Assembly (NCBI RefSeq): GCF_007991655.1
Contig: NZ_BJYT01000001.1
Location: 744,001 to 808,000, forward strand
From: Segetibacter aerophilus
GTDB lineage: Bacteria; Bacteroidota; Bacteroidia; Chitinophagales; Chitinophagaceae
Reading direction: 5' to 3'
Length of the DNA stretch: 64,000 nucleotides
The notes under the pieces were generated by a model, which was not told the DNA's origin, searched no databases, and saw only the letters and a list, made by a program, of their open reading frames with translations. Position numbers and translations under genes: made by a program. Below, one piece after another: positions 18,534 to 27,709 of this stretch (within the stretch, counting starts at the first letter, position 1; every line of letters begins with the position of its first letter).

Positions 18534-18935
18534 ATGGATATTCCCATAGGTACCCAAATTCTGTATCTTTTTTTTCTTGCAATTCCTATTGCATGTATCG
18601 CGTGGACGGTGACCCACGAAGAAGTTTTTCGTGAGCCGCGTGAATTTTGCGAGAAAAAAAGCAAAGAGTGCCAGAAGCTTTTGCAACGAAAATTCTTTTA
18701 CCTTTTTACCTGCGAGTACTGCTTTAGTCACTACGTCACCATATTCATGCTGGTCATCACTGGGTTCAAATTAATCTTTAATGACTGGCGCGGTTACTTA
18801 ATAGCCGGTTTTTCCCTTGTCTGGATTGCAAATATTTACATGAGTTTATTTGCTCTTATACGTGTTGATTTGAAAAAAGTAAAGTTCGAAGCCAACATCA
18901 AAGAAGTTGAACATAAACGGGCCGCTGAAGAATAG
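18534..18935 (+). CDS. Membrane protein with CxxC motif, unknown
   Basis: 133 residues. An N-terminal helix (about 8-24) is followed by a charged cytosolic or periplasmic stretch rich in Lys/Glu/Cys (EFCEKKSKECQKLL), then TCEYCFSHYVT at the edge of a second helix, a third helix (about 95-115) and a charged tail. The CxxC placed at a membrane boundary recalls DUF1360-type proteins (CxxCxxFW), but I cannot make that assignment firmly. No functional neighbours; OsmC follows after 125 bases on the same strand. Confidence 0.65.
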   Translation: MDIPIGTQILYLFFLAIPIACIAWTVTHEEVFREPREFCEKKSKECQKLLQRKFFYLFTCEYCFSHYVTIFMLVITGFKLIFNDWRGYLIAGFSLVWIANIYMSLFALIRVDLKKVKFEANIKEVEHKRAAEE

Positions 18936-19060
18936 TTCCTAATACTTAAAGGGTTGCTGATGCGTCCATACTTTGATATGGCCTCTTATCAATTATTATC
19001 TAACCTCCTTCTTTTCTGTCGTCTTAACTAAAGTCAGTTTTTTCTTTTACCGTACATTTA

Positions 19061-19489
19061 TTGAAAAATACTGTGAACGAACCGAAAGTTGTTGGAACTG
19101 CTGAAGCCTTAAATCAAACGAGCGCTTATAAAACTTTGCTTACGTCTCACGACAATACCCTGATAGCAGATGAACCTATTGCAGCCGGTGGTAACAATGA
19201 AGGTCCTGCCCCTGGTGATTACCTCTGCATGTCACTCGCAGCCTGCAAGGCAATTACCTTAAGGATGTATGTACAACGCAAGCAGTGGGATGCGGGTGAA
19301 ATAAGCGTGAAAGTAGATTTGGTAAGAGAAGAAAGCACTACAGGCCCTAGCCATTTTTTTTTATGCGAAGTCTCAACAACCGGCGCTCTAACAAATGAGC
19401 AAAAGGAAAGACTGCTTCAAATCGACAAAGCCTGCCCAATATCTAAACTTTTAAGCAAAGGCTCCCTGGTCACAAGCGTTATTAAATAA
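19061..19489 (+). CDS. OsmC/Ohr-family protein
   Basis: Hydroperoxide-reducing or related thiol protein. Both conserved cysteines are present: one in MSLAACKAITLRMY and one in KACPISKLL. The 142-residue frame has no ATG before the domain; the initiator must be TTG at 19061 (KNTVNEPKVV) or GTG at 19073 (NEPKVV), both plausible. Length is usual for the family. The sequence belongs to the broad OsmC group rather than clearly to Ohr; peroxide detoxification is family knowledge, not shown here. Confidence 0.87.
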   Translation: MKNTVNEPKVVGTAEALNQTSAYKTLLTSHDNTLIADEPIAAGGNNEGPAPGDYLCMSLAACKAITLRMYVQRKQWDAGEISVKVDLVREESTTGPSHFFLCEVSTTGALTNEQKERLLQIDKACPISKLLSKGSLVTSVIK

Positions 19490-19564
19490 TTGCTTGAATT
19501 CATCCGCTTAATATTTCCGCTAACTTGATTTTTTAAAATCGCCTGTTTAATTACATCCACTGTT

Positions 19565-20239
19565 ATGAGCGAACAAACTACAGAACTTGAGAAAGAATTT
19601 GAATTGGAAAGGCTGATACTTTTTAGCGATGCTGTATTTGCCATTGCCATAACACTTTTGATTATTGAGATAAAGTTTCCTCATGTGCCTAAAGGTGCTT
19701 CTAACTCAGAGGTGCTCGCTCTGTTTACTCCAACTATCATTGGCTTCCTGGCCTTTATGTTTAGTTTCTTCTTCATTGGTCTTGTTTGGTCGCGGCACTT
19801 AAACATTTTCAAGTACTTAAGAACGTATGATAACGGTGTCATTTTTTACAACCTGCTTTTTTTATTTTTTGTTGTTTGCTTTCCATTTTCTGCATCAGGG
19901 CTGGAGCATTTCAGACCATCGTTTTTCTTACCGATGTACATCTATGCCGTAAACGTCGCCCTCGTTTTTTTGACGCAATACGCTTTGTGTAATTACATTT
20001 TCGTACGCAAAAAGGTCTTAAGTAAAAGCGGGTACGAGCCTGAGAAGAAATACATGTTACTTAAGAGCAAATACTTTGCTATCTCCATTTGTTCGGCTTT
20101 ACTAATTGCTCTTACCTTGTTCATTATTTTTCCGGATTACGGATATGTGAGCTTGTCAGGTTTATATGCTTTCGCTATTATTTGGCGAATTATGAAAAAA
20201 CGTCTTAAAAAGTATAAGCCCAAACCAATAGTAGAGTAG
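19565..20239 (+). CDS. TMEM175/DUF1211-family membrane protein
   Basis: Bacterial relatives of lysosomal TMEM175 are K+-selective or leak-type channels built from six-helix units. The 224-residue protein has about six hydrophobic helices, and the first carries the diagnostic signature R-x3-FSD-x-VFAIAITLL (Arg16, Phe20-Ser21-Asp22), whose FSD triad stabilises the pore helices. Family members usually form tetramers. The basic C-terminus (MKKRLKKYKPK) fits the positive-inside rule. It is a single gene with a 75-base gap from OsmC on the same strand, so shared transcription is possible. Confidence 0.9.
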   Translation: MSEQTTELEKEFELERLILFSDAVFAIAITLLIIEIKFPHVPKGASNSEVLALFTPTIIGFLAFMFSFFFIGLVWSRHLNIFKYLRTYDNGVIFYNLLFLFFVVCFPFSASGLEHFRPSFFLPMYIYAVNVALVFLTQYALCNYIFVRKKVLSKSGYEPEKKYMLLKSKYFAISICSALLIALTLFIIFPDYGYVSLSGLYAFAIIWRIMKKRLKKYKPKPIVE

Positions 20240-20457
20240 TTATTAGTATGAACTATTTAGTATTGTCTTTTGTTTTCGCCAAAGAGATGATAAAATAAAA
20301 ACGTCGACTTTTCCTGATTAAACCTGCTTGATTATTTTCTATCTGACAACAGTCTTTCGTTATTTGGATTTGGTCCGATATGTTTAGGAAGATTAAGAAT
20401 TTGGGCAGGCACAATAATTAAAAAGGATCACGCGGAGTATTAACAAAAACATTTAAA

Positions 20458-21063
20458 ATGATTGTAAGATTACTTATCTCGGTTTGTTTCATTGGCATTT
20501 TAAATACGGCTTTTTCGCAGGTTGAATGGGAGCTGAATAAAGACAAAAACGGGATAAAAATATATACGGCTAAAGAGTCTACATCGAAGTATAAAGACAT
20601 AAAAGTCGAAGCTGTCTTCCAGGGAACTATACAGAAATTGATGACGATTTTATTGAATGTTGGTAATACCAAAGGATGGGTGTACGGAACAAAAGACTCA
20701 TACGTCATCAAGAAAATAGGTCCGAACGAAATTCTGTATTATTCTGAAACAGCTCTGCCTTGGCCCGTTAGCAACAGGGATGTCCCCATTAAAATGGTGT
20801 TGAACCCTGATGTGAAAAACAACTCATTGAAGGTGTCTGCAGCTGGGATCCCCAATGCAATTCCGGAGAAAAAAGGTATTGTTCGCATTCCTTATTTTAA
20901 TGCAAGCTGGGATGTTAAGTCTGACGGGAAAAATAAATTGAACATTACTTATATCCTCAAAATGGACCCGGGTGGAAGCGTTCCTGCAGGGGTAACCAAC
21001 ATGTTTGTTTCAAAGGGGCCTTTCGAAACATTTAATAATCTTTCTGAGATGCTGAAAAAGTAA
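20458..21063 (+). CDS. Secreted START-like lipid-binding domain protein
   Basis: 201 residues with a signal peptide (LLISVCFIGILNTAFSQ, cleavage near residue 21) and one START/SRPBCC-type domain, seen in WELNKDKNGIKIYTA at the start, YSETALPWPVSNRDV in the middle (the PWP-x-SNRD motif is typical of START-related bacterial proteins) and a C-terminal helix ending FNNLSEMLKK. START domains hold a lipid or sterol in a hydrophobic cavity. Here the protein should be periplasmic or secreted. No lipid gene adjoins it, so the ligand is unknown. Confidence 0.82.
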   Translation: MIVRLLISVCFIGILNTAFSQVEWELNKDKNGIKIYTAKESTSKYKDIKVEAVFQGTIQKLMTILLNVGNTKGWVYGTKDSYVIKKIGPNEILYYSETALPWPVSNRDVPIKMVLNPDVKNNSLKVSAAGIPNAIPEKKGIVRIPYFNASWDVKSDGKNKLNITYILKMDPGGSVPAGVTNMFVSKGPFETFNNLSEMLKK

Positions 21064-21096
21064 TCCGCATAAATTTCTGTCGCAGTTGTTAGTCGA

Positions 21097-21546
21097 TCAA
21101 TGAATACTCTCAATCGTGTACGTTGTTCCGTTCATACTTGCGCTTTCGGTGGCTTTTAAATTCATCAGCTTGCTACCTAAAGGAGATTGAGGCGATAGAG
21201 CAATTACTGCTGCATCTTCTATACTCATTTTTCCAAGGGCGATGCTTATAAAGAAATAGCCTTTGTCTGTTTTTACCAGGCTTCCCAGTGTAATTTTTGC
21301 AGAGTCCCTGGCTATATCTATTTGTTCAAATGCGGCTTTTTGCTCCAGCGCGTCTTTCAGTTGTTTCCTTACATTGTCTTGTTCTATTTGCAGCATGGCT
21401 CTGCCTGTTTCATATTTGTCGCCTGCGGAACTTTTAGTTTCATTCCTGGTACTTTCAATCAAATCGGCCAGGTTTTTTTGAAGTAGCAAAACTTTGTCAT
21501 TTACCATCTGTTTACCTAGTTCATACACTTTTTGCTTAAACTCCAT
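21097..21546 (-). CDS. GreA/GreB C-domain-like protein
   Basis: 149 residues. The N-terminal half (about 1-78) is a charged alpha-helical hairpin, and the C-terminal half has the FKBP-like GreA/GreB pattern: ITLGSLVKTDKGYFFISIALG followed by ALSPQSPLGSKLMNLK, close to the GreA motif xSPxSPLGxALxGKxxGD. The tip acidic pair of true Gre factors is not obvious. Proteins of this type in Bacteroidota are, from memory, often labelled 3-oxoacyl-ACP synthase, which this sequence does not support. It may bind the RNA polymerase secondary channel as a Gre-like regulator; that is inference. Confidence 0.75.
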   Translation of the reverse strand: MEFKQKVYELGKQMVNDKVLLLQKNLADLIESTRNETKSSAGDKYETGRAMLQIEQDNVRKQLKDALEQKAAFEQIDIARDSAKITLGSLVKTDKGYFFISIALGKMSIEDAAVIALSPQSPLGSKLMNLKATESASMNGTTYTIESIH

Positions 21547-21675
21547 GTTCTATTTTTCGTAAAAGTAGTATTCGTCTTTGTGACAAACTTTTTAAAACTA
21601 ATAGAGTTAGACTAACCTTCGGTTAGAAGACTTGTGAAAATCTCCCGGTACCAGTTGAGACAGATTTTACCGTAC

Positions 21676-21695
21676 AAGAGTGCGACGCAAGAATG
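21676..21695 (-). repeat. Decayed copy of the dispersed repeat
   Basis: Reverse strand reads CATTCTTGCGTCGCACTCTT, which is the repeat core with six mismatches but with the flanking CAA and GTAC also kept. It lies between the Gre-like gene and pta. Weaker candidates, matching mainly the left half, are at 18359-18378 and 25322-25341. Confidence 0.45.
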
Positions 21696-21816
21696 TTGAG
21701 AACAGGTATGGTGGTGGCCCCAAAAAGAAAATGCTATTCAAAAAGTTTTTGATGATGATTAGCACCTGTAATAACGATTCATTTTCTGACCTTCGCCAGC
21801 AAGCAAATACCTGGAT

Positions 21817-23910
21817 ATGACGAAATCAATTTTTATAGCAACTACGGAACCTTATAGCGGCAAATCGATTGTGGCTCTTGGTTTGGTAAATATGTTGCTG
21901 GGCAAGACCAAACGAATTGGATACTTTAAACCGGTGATAAATGTAGACCCACTTGAAGGCAAAGACGCACATATAGAAACCGCCATCTCATATTTCAACC
22001 TCGACATAAGGTACGAAGATACGTATGCATATACGAGGGCGCAGGCACTGCGCCAAATGGAAAACGAGAGCCGCGGGAACATGATGAATTCAATTATAAG
22101 AAAGTACAAAAAGATAGAGGAAGAGTATGATTTTACTGTGATTGAGGGAAGTGATTTTTTGGGGGAAGGGACGGCTTTTGAGTTTGAACTTAACCTATCA
22201 GTTGCGAAAAATCTTGGCGCCCCGGTCATTGTCGTTAGCAACGGTGAAAATAGGAGTACAGCAGAAATTGTAAGCGCTGTTCTAAATGTAAACCGCAACT
22301 TTCTCTCCCGAGAGGTGCAGGTGCTTGCGGTGGTGGTAAATAAAGTGAAGTCGGAACAATTGGAGGACGTTCGCCAGTTACTGACTAATGCATTTAGCAA
22401 CGAAACTATTGTGGCCGTAATACCCCAAAACAAGTCGCTTTCGAGCCCGAGCATGAGGGAGATCTTAGAGAACCTTGACTGCGAATTATTAATTGGCGAG
22501 CAACAATTGAGTAACCAGGTTGACAATTTTGTTATCGGCGCTATGAACGTGCCTCATTTTCTAAATCATTTGAAAGAGAACGTTCTTATTATAACTCCCG
22601 GTGATCGCGGCGATATGATTATAGCCGCTTTACAGGCAAATTTATCTGCGAGCTACCCGAAAGTAGCAGGGATCGTTTTAACGGCAGGTTACCCAACAGA
22701 GGAGCCAATTATGCGTCTTCTAAAAGGGCTGGAAACGGTTATTCCAATCATAACTGTGCAGACAGGAACATTTGAGACATCGCAACAAATAGGCGCAATA
22801 AAATCTAAAATCACGGGCGATAACACAAAGAAAATTCAATTGGCGATCAGCATTTTTGAAAAGAGTGTGGACTTGCAAGCGCTTGACCAAAAGATCGTAA
22901 CATTTACTTCCGAAGGCATTACGCCACACATGTTTCAATACCAATTGACGAAGTGGGCGAAGAAGGTAATTAAACATATCGTGTTGCCGGAGGGAACTGA
23001 TGAGAGAATCTTAAAGGCTACTGCTCGGCTGGTCAACGAAGAAGTCGTTACCCTTACGTTGCTTGGGGATCCTAAAGAAATTGCTTTATCCGTTAAGCGC
23101 CTTGGTTTAACGCTTGATCTTAGTCGCATCCGTATCATTAATCCGGCTCATTCTGAGTATTATGAAGACTATGTAAACACCCTGTATGAGTTGCGCAAGA
23201 ATAAAAGCGTGAACATGGAAATGGCGCGCGATCTAATGACTGATGTATCATATTTTGGAACGATGATGGTTTACAAAGGTCACGCAGACGGAATGGTTTC
23301 CGGCGCTATTCACACTACCCAACATACCATTCGGCCTGCTTTGCAGTTTGTAAAAACAAAGCCGGGCATTACCGTCGTTTCTTCGGTGTTCTTTATGTGT
23401 CTTCCTGACCGTGTATCTGTTTTTGGTGATTGCGCGGTTAATCCAAACCCGACTGCTGAGCAGCTGGCAGAGATAGCCATTTCATCTGCAGCCAGTAGTC
23501 AACGTTTCGGTATAGAACCTCGTATTGCTATGTTGTCGTATTCGTCAGGATCATCAGGCGAAGGTGAAGACGTTGAAAAGGTGCGACAGGCAACTGAGAT
23601 CGTCAGACAAAAGCGGCCGGACCTAAAAGTGGAAGGGCCCATACAATACGACGCTGCAGTAGACCCTACAGTGGGCAAACAAAAACTACCAAATTCTGAA
23701 GTAGCGGGGCAGGCAAGCGTGCTCATCTTCCCAGACTTGAACACAGGCAACAATACTTACAAAGCGGTCCAAAGAGAAACAGGTGCTTTGGCAATCGGGC
23801 CAATGCTGCAAGGACTTAACAAACCAGTAAACGATCTTAGCCGCGGTTGCACCGTAGATGATATCTTCAACACTGTAATCATCACTGCAATACAAGCGCA
23901 AGAGGAATAA
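21817..23910 (+). CDS. pta: Phosphate acetyltransferase
   Basis: Interconverts acetyl-CoA and acetyl phosphate. The 697-residue protein is the long three-part form: a BioD/P-loop NTPase-like N-terminus (TTEPYSGKSIVALG near residue 10), a central DRTGG domain (about 220-330) and the catalytic PTA domain (about 370-695) with VLPEGTDERILKA, GMVSGAIHTTQHTIRPALQ and a GPIQYDAAVDP stretch. Acetate kinase follows 173 bases downstream on the same strand. Together they form the acetate overflow/ATP-generating pathway. Confidence 0.96.
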   Translation: MTKSIFIATTEPYSGKSIVALGLVNMLLGKTKRIGYFKPVINVDPLEGKDAHIETAISYFNLDIRYEDTYAYTRAQALRQMENESRGNMMNSIIRKYKKIEEEYDFTVIEGSDFLGEGTAFEFELNLSVAKNLGAPVIVVSNGENRSTAEIVSAVLNVNRNFLSREVQVLAVVVNKVKSEQLEDVRQLLTNAFSNETIVAVIPQNKSLSSPSMREILENLDCELLIGEQQLSNQVDNFVIGAMNVPHFLNHLKENVLIITPGDRGDMIIAALQANLSASYPKVAGIVLTAGYPTEEPIMRLLKGLETVIPIITVQTGTFETSQQIGAIKSKITGDNTKKIQLAISIFEKSVDLQALDQKIVTFTSEGITPHMFQYQLTKWAKKVIKHIVLPEGTDERILKATARLVNEEVVTLTLLGDPKEIALSVKRLGLTLDLSRIRIINPAHSEYYEDYVNTLYELRKNKSVNMEMARDLMTDVSYFGTMMVYKGHADGMVSGAIHTTQHTIRPALQFVKTKPGITVVSSVFFMCLPDRVSVFGDCAVNPNPTAEQLAEIAISSAASSQRFGIEPRIAMLSYSSGSSGEGEDVEKVRQATEIVRQKRPDLKVEGPIQYDAAVDPTVGKQKLPNSEVAGQASVLIFPDLNTGNNTYKAVQRETGALAIGPMLQGLNKPVNDLSRGCTVDDIFNTVIITAIQAQEE

Positions 23911-24083
23911 ATAATTTGAAAATGGGTAATTCGAAAATTTGAAAATTTTGCCGCAAAACTTTCCAAGTCTGGTTGCCTCACTTTCAAAAATTATCAGGTG
24001 CACGCATTGGCTTCACTCATTTTTAAAATTTCACATTGTCTCATTTTCAGATCATCTCTTTTTAATTCTTTCAATTATTCCCG
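23911..24083 (+). repeat. AT-rich AATTTGAAAAT-type intergenic repeat
   Basis: The gap between pta and ackA has repeated phrases AATTTGAAAATG (23918 on), AATTCGAAAATTTGAAAATTTTG, and in opposite sense CATTTTTAAAATTTCAC and CATTTTCAGATC. It can form an irregular hairpin. I remember similar phrases between genes of other Chitinophagaceae, so this looks like a genus- or family-wide spacer repeat. No terminator or promoter stands out. Confidence 0.5.
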
Positions 24084-25283
24084 ATGAACATTTTTGTTAT
24101 CAATAGTGGCAGCAGTTCAATAAAATACCAGTTATTTAAAATTCCTTCCGAAAAGCCGGTTTGTAGTGGTTTGCTTGAACGTATAGGATTAAGTGAATCA
24201 ACGATTACCCACAAAGTTTTTATTGATAACGAAGAAAAGGTCATTAAAAAGAGACTAACCCTTCCCACTCACGAAGCGGGATTACTGGAAGTTGCTGCGT
24301 TACTTACAGATAAAAATACAGGCGTAATAAAAGAGCCGGAAGATATAGAGGTGGTGGGTCATAGGGTAGTACACGGAGGCGAAACGTTTGCTGCAACCGC
24401 GGTTATCAATGATGCGGTAAAAGAGGAAATCAAAAGGCTTTTTCCACTGGCGCCCCTTCATAACCCTGCTAATTATACCGGGATTGAAGTGGCTGAAAAG
24501 ATTTTTACAAAGGCGGTCCAGGTGGCGGTTTTCGATACTGCTTTTCACCAGGCGATGCCCGAGAAGGCTTTTCGTTATGCCATTCCTCAATCTTTTTATA
24601 AAGACCTCCGCATTCGTGCCTACGGTTTTCACGGTACAAGTCATAAGTATGTGAGCCAACGCGCTGCTGAATATTTACATAACCCAAAAGCAAGAATTAT
24701 TACCATTCATCTGGGTAACGGCTGCAGTATGGCCGCGGTTGATGGCGGTAAAAGCATCGACACAAGCATGGGTTTTGGTCCTTTAAGTGGCTTGGTTATG
24801 GGCACCCGTTCCGGTGATATAGATCCTTCGGTTATCTTTCATTTGGTTGATGAAGTAGGTTACGAACTCGATAAGGTAAAGGCTCTGCTAAACAAGCAAA
24901 GTGGTATGCAGGGGCTTACGGGGTTCAGCGACATGCGTGATATTTCAAAAGCAATCGCCGAAGGTGACAGGGAAGCAGAAATGGCGTACGAAATGTACGC
25001 TTATCGCATCAAAAAATATATTGGCGCCTACACGGCAGTGCTAAACGGATTGGATGCTATTGTGTTTACAGCAGGAGTAGGAGAGAACGATGAAAACGTT
25101 AGAAAACGGGCATGTGCAAACCTTGATTTCCTCGGAATAAAATTGGATGATGAGAGAAACAAAGTACCGTCCAGCGGTTTGAAGGAAATTAGTACAGAAA
25201 ACTCTCCTGTGAAAATATTGGTTATTCCTACCAACGAAGAACTTGAAATTGCCCAGCAATGTTATGAGTTGTTGAGCAAGTAG
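24084..25283 (+). CDS. ackA: Acetate kinase
   Basis: Converts acetyl phosphate plus ADP to acetate plus ATP. At 399 residues it is full length for the family. Signatures: NIFVINSGSSSIKYQLF at the N-terminus, VVGHRVVHGGE near residue 90, FDTAFHQAMP, YGFHGTSHKYVS (phosphate-binding region), IITIHLGNGCSMAAV, GLVMGTRSGDIDP and FTAGVGEND. It forms a functional pair with pta upstream. The gene converges on dnaG with a 98-base gap that holds a decayed dispersed repeat. Confidence 0.97.
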   Translation: MNIFVINSGSSSIKYQLFKIPSEKPVCSGLLERIGLSESTITHKVFIDNEEKVIKKRLTLPTHEAGLLEVAALLTDKNTGVIKEPEDIEVVGHRVVHGGETFAATAVINDAVKEEIKRLFPLAPLHNPANYTGIEVAEKIFTKAVQVAVFDTAFHQAMPEKAFRYAIPQSFYKDLRIRAYGFHGTSHKYVSQRAAEYLHNPKARIITIHLGNGCSMAAVDGGKSIDTSMGFGPLSGLVMGTRSGDIDPSVIFHLVDEVGYELDKVKALLNKQSGMQGLTGFSDMRDISKAIAEGDREAEMAYEMYAYRIKKYIGAYTAVLNGLDAIVFTAGVGENDENVRKRACANLDFLGIKLDDERNKVPSSGLKEISTENSPVKILVIPTNEELEIAQQCYELLSK

Positions 25284-25381
25284 TTTTTGTTTTTGGTACC
25301 AGCATTTGGAGGACTATTCTGCATTGTTGCGTCGCAATCCGTTCATCTTTCGTGCTACTATTGATCTCCTCAAAGTCGATC

Positions 25382-27307
25382 TTATTTAAAAATTACGGTC
25401 CCTAGTTGGCGCGTAATTTTTTGTTCTTCATCCTTGAGCACGTTATGGATTTTAATCAGGTCCATTTGCTCTTCAAATGAAGCTGCTTTCTCAATATCCC
25501 GCTGATTTTCGTCGAACATCTTTTTGATCTTCCTAAGCTTAAAGTAATTTAAACTCATCGTAACATCCTGCCTGCTCACGTCGCGGTTATTTATATTCAT
25601 TCCTTCCATCTTTGAATCCCAGCGAGGACTTAATTCGTATTGCTGAATGCTAAGAAGTACAGCAAGTTTTCTTACGTTATCATTCTCATCGTACAGCAAC
25701 GTTTTTGTTGACGGCTGCAGGCCCTTATAATAGTAATCCTTGTAGACCTGCAACAAACTGTCGAGGTTAGGATCTTCAATGGAATAATGCTCCAACTCTT
25801 CGAAAATAAAATCAGCCATTGTTCTTTCTTCGTCCCAAGACAACAGTCCATATTCAAGTAAGGCTCTCAATAAATTTCTTTCCTGGTATTCATCATTTAT
25901 AAGCAGGGAAGATGTTTCCTCCGCCGGTACATTATTTCCAGAATCAACAGGGTAGGGATCAGGAGTATTTACCTGCCTATTTTCCTCCTTAGTAATTTTT
26001 TCACGCTTCAACTTGTTTACCAGCGTAGTAAGACCACCTTCATCAATTTTAAGAATGCCCGAACACTGCCTGATATAATCCTGCTGCTTCGTAAAATCTT
26101 CGGCCCTGTGAAATTTGCTTAAAGTTTCAGCCACCTGGTTAACAACTGCCGATTTTTTTGCGGTGTCATTCCCTGCATCCTTCAGCATCACTTCCAACTG
26201 GAATATTATAAAGTCCTTTTTATTCTCGTCTACAAACGCCCTGAAGGGTGTCGCTCCAATTTTCTTTACATAGCTATCGGGGTCCTCGTTGTCGGGTATC
26301 AGCACCAACTTCACGTTGAGACCTTCTTCCAGCGCCATATCCAAACCCCTAAGCGCCGCTTTTACTCCAGCACTATCGCCATCATAAATAATAGTGAGGT
26401 TGTTTGTATGCTTCCGTATCAATCTCAACTGATCAATAGTCAGGGAAGTACCTCCACTGGCCACCACGTTCTCTATACCAGCCTGGTGCAAGCTTACAAC
26501 ATCGGTATACCCTTCAACAAGCAGGCACTCATCGAACTTATTGATGGCTTGTCGCGCAAAGTAGGTACCGTACAGTATTTTACTTTTTACATACACCTCG
26601 TTTTCCGGGGTATTGATGTATTTCGGTGCCTTTTCGTTAGACTTAATAACCCTTGCTCCAAACCCTATGATCTTACCACTTTGGTTATGTATTGGAAAAA
26701 TGATACGACCGCGATAGCTGTCGTAAAATGAGTCGTTCCTATTCGTCACCAACCCAGCTTTCTGCGCTACTTCAAGGCTAAACTGACTTTTTTGTAAGAT
26801 TGTCACGAGGTCATCTTTCGCTTCGAGGTTGTATCCTAATTGAAATTTTTCAATGACTTCCTCTCTAAAGCCGCGGTGCTTTAAATATGAAAGGGCAGCT
26901 GATTGTCCTTCTTCGGTTTCTGTAAGATTTTTTGAGAAGTATTTTTGGGCGAAAGAATTAAGAATTAAAAGGCTTTCGGCAACCTGTTGTTGCTGTTTTA
27001 CTTCCGGGCTTGTTACAGTTTCTTCGATCTCTATATTGTATCGGGCGGCAATCCATTTAAGGGCTTCGACGTAGGTATACTTTTCATGCTCCATCACAAA
27101 GCCGATTGCGTTGCCGCTTTTGCCACAACCAAAGCATTTGTAAATTTCTTTGCTGGGTGAAACCGTGAACGACGGCGATTTTTCGTTGTGAAAAGGGCAA
27201 TTACCTAAATAATTTGCTCCACGCTTCTTAAGCTTTACAAATTCGCCTACGATCTCTACTATATCAATGCGGTTAGTTATCTGCTGTATCGTCTGTTGTG
27301 TAATCAT
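25382..27307 (-). CDS. dnaG: DNA primase
   Basis: Synthesises RNA primers for replication. The 641-residue protein has the CHC2 zinc-binding domain (Cys37, His40, Cys58, Cys61), the DnaG catalytic N-terminal part, the Toprim domain with VEGYTDVVSLHQAG and the metal-binding IYDGDSAG, and a C-terminal helicase-binding region (about 440-640) containing a low-complexity stretch (PDPYPVDSGNNVPAEE). Usual length for Bacteroidota. It is monocistronic; a CAAAGCGA at 27318 read on the minus strand differs by one base from the -7 box and is a weak promoter candidate. Confidence 0.97.
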   Translation of the reverse strand: MITQQTIQQITNRIDIVEIVGEFVKLKKRGANYLGNCPFHNEKSPSFTVSPSKEIYKCFGCGKSGNAIGFVMEHEKYTYVEALKWIAARYNIEIEETVTSPEVKQQQQVAESLLILNSFAQKYFSKNLTETEEGQSAALSYLKHRGFREEVIEKFQLGYNLEAKDDLVTILQKSQFSLEVAQKAGLVTNRNDSFYDSYRGRIIFPIHNQSGKIIGFGARVIKSNEKAPKYINTPENEVYVKSKILYGTYFARQAINKFDECLLVEGYTDVVSLHQAGIENVVASGGTSLTIDQLRLIRKHTNNLTIIYDGDSAGVKAALRGLDMALEEGLNVKLVLIPDNEDPDSYVKKIGATPFRAFVDENKKDFIIFQLEVMLKDAGNDTAKKSAVVNQVAETLSKFHRAEDFTKQQDYIRQCSGILKIDEGGLTTLVNKLKREKITKEENRQVNTPDPYPVDSGNNVPAEETSSLLINDEYQERNLLRALLEYGLLSWDEERTMADFIFEELEHYSIEDPNLDSLLQVYKDYYYKGLQPSTKTLLYDENDNVRKLAVLLSIQQYELSPRWDSKMEGMNINNRDVSRQDVTMSLNYFKLRKIKKMFDENQRDIEKAASFEEQMDLIKIHNVLKDEEQKITRQLGTVIFK

Positions 27308-27709
27308 TTGTAGTTATACCAAAGCGAATATCCGATTTTAAAAAAATAGCGAGGTGTAAATTCAGATTAAAACTGCGTGATCGTAGTGGTGGGTGTAGGT
27401 AGAGTGGACTTTGATTTATTAATTATGAGCTTTTAGAGGGTTTTTTCATAAACCTCGTCCCTCTGTATTCTTACTTATTGCATCTTGTTTTTATGCTATT
27501 CATTAACCCGGTTACTGTAGAAAACTTTTCTCTTTTAATACTGATACTTTAAAGTTTTTTTGACTTTGTTCTAGAATTAAAATAAAATTTTCCCAACTGT
27601 TAAGTCTTTTAAAGACAGTAACTTCTAAACATAAACAAGACCAAATGGTTTATTAATTGCAAATGATTGAATACTCAATCGATATTTCTTCTCCTTCATA
27701 AAAACAATT
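27308..27709. other. Intergenic region, palindrome near its end
   Basis: A 402-base AT-rich gap between the divergent dnaG and sigma-like genes. The one clear structure is an interrupted palindrome GATTGA-ATAC-TCAATC at 27665-27680, 30 bases upstream of the GTG of the next gene, which could be an operator. TGACTTTG near 27561 is one base off the -7 box. No reading frame that I can support. Confidence 0.4.

Noticed and set aside
21612-21626. CTAACC-TTC-GGTTAG hairpin between the Gre-like gene and pta
   Set aside because: Only 6 bp, no T-run, and no gene end close enough on the right strand to call it a terminator.
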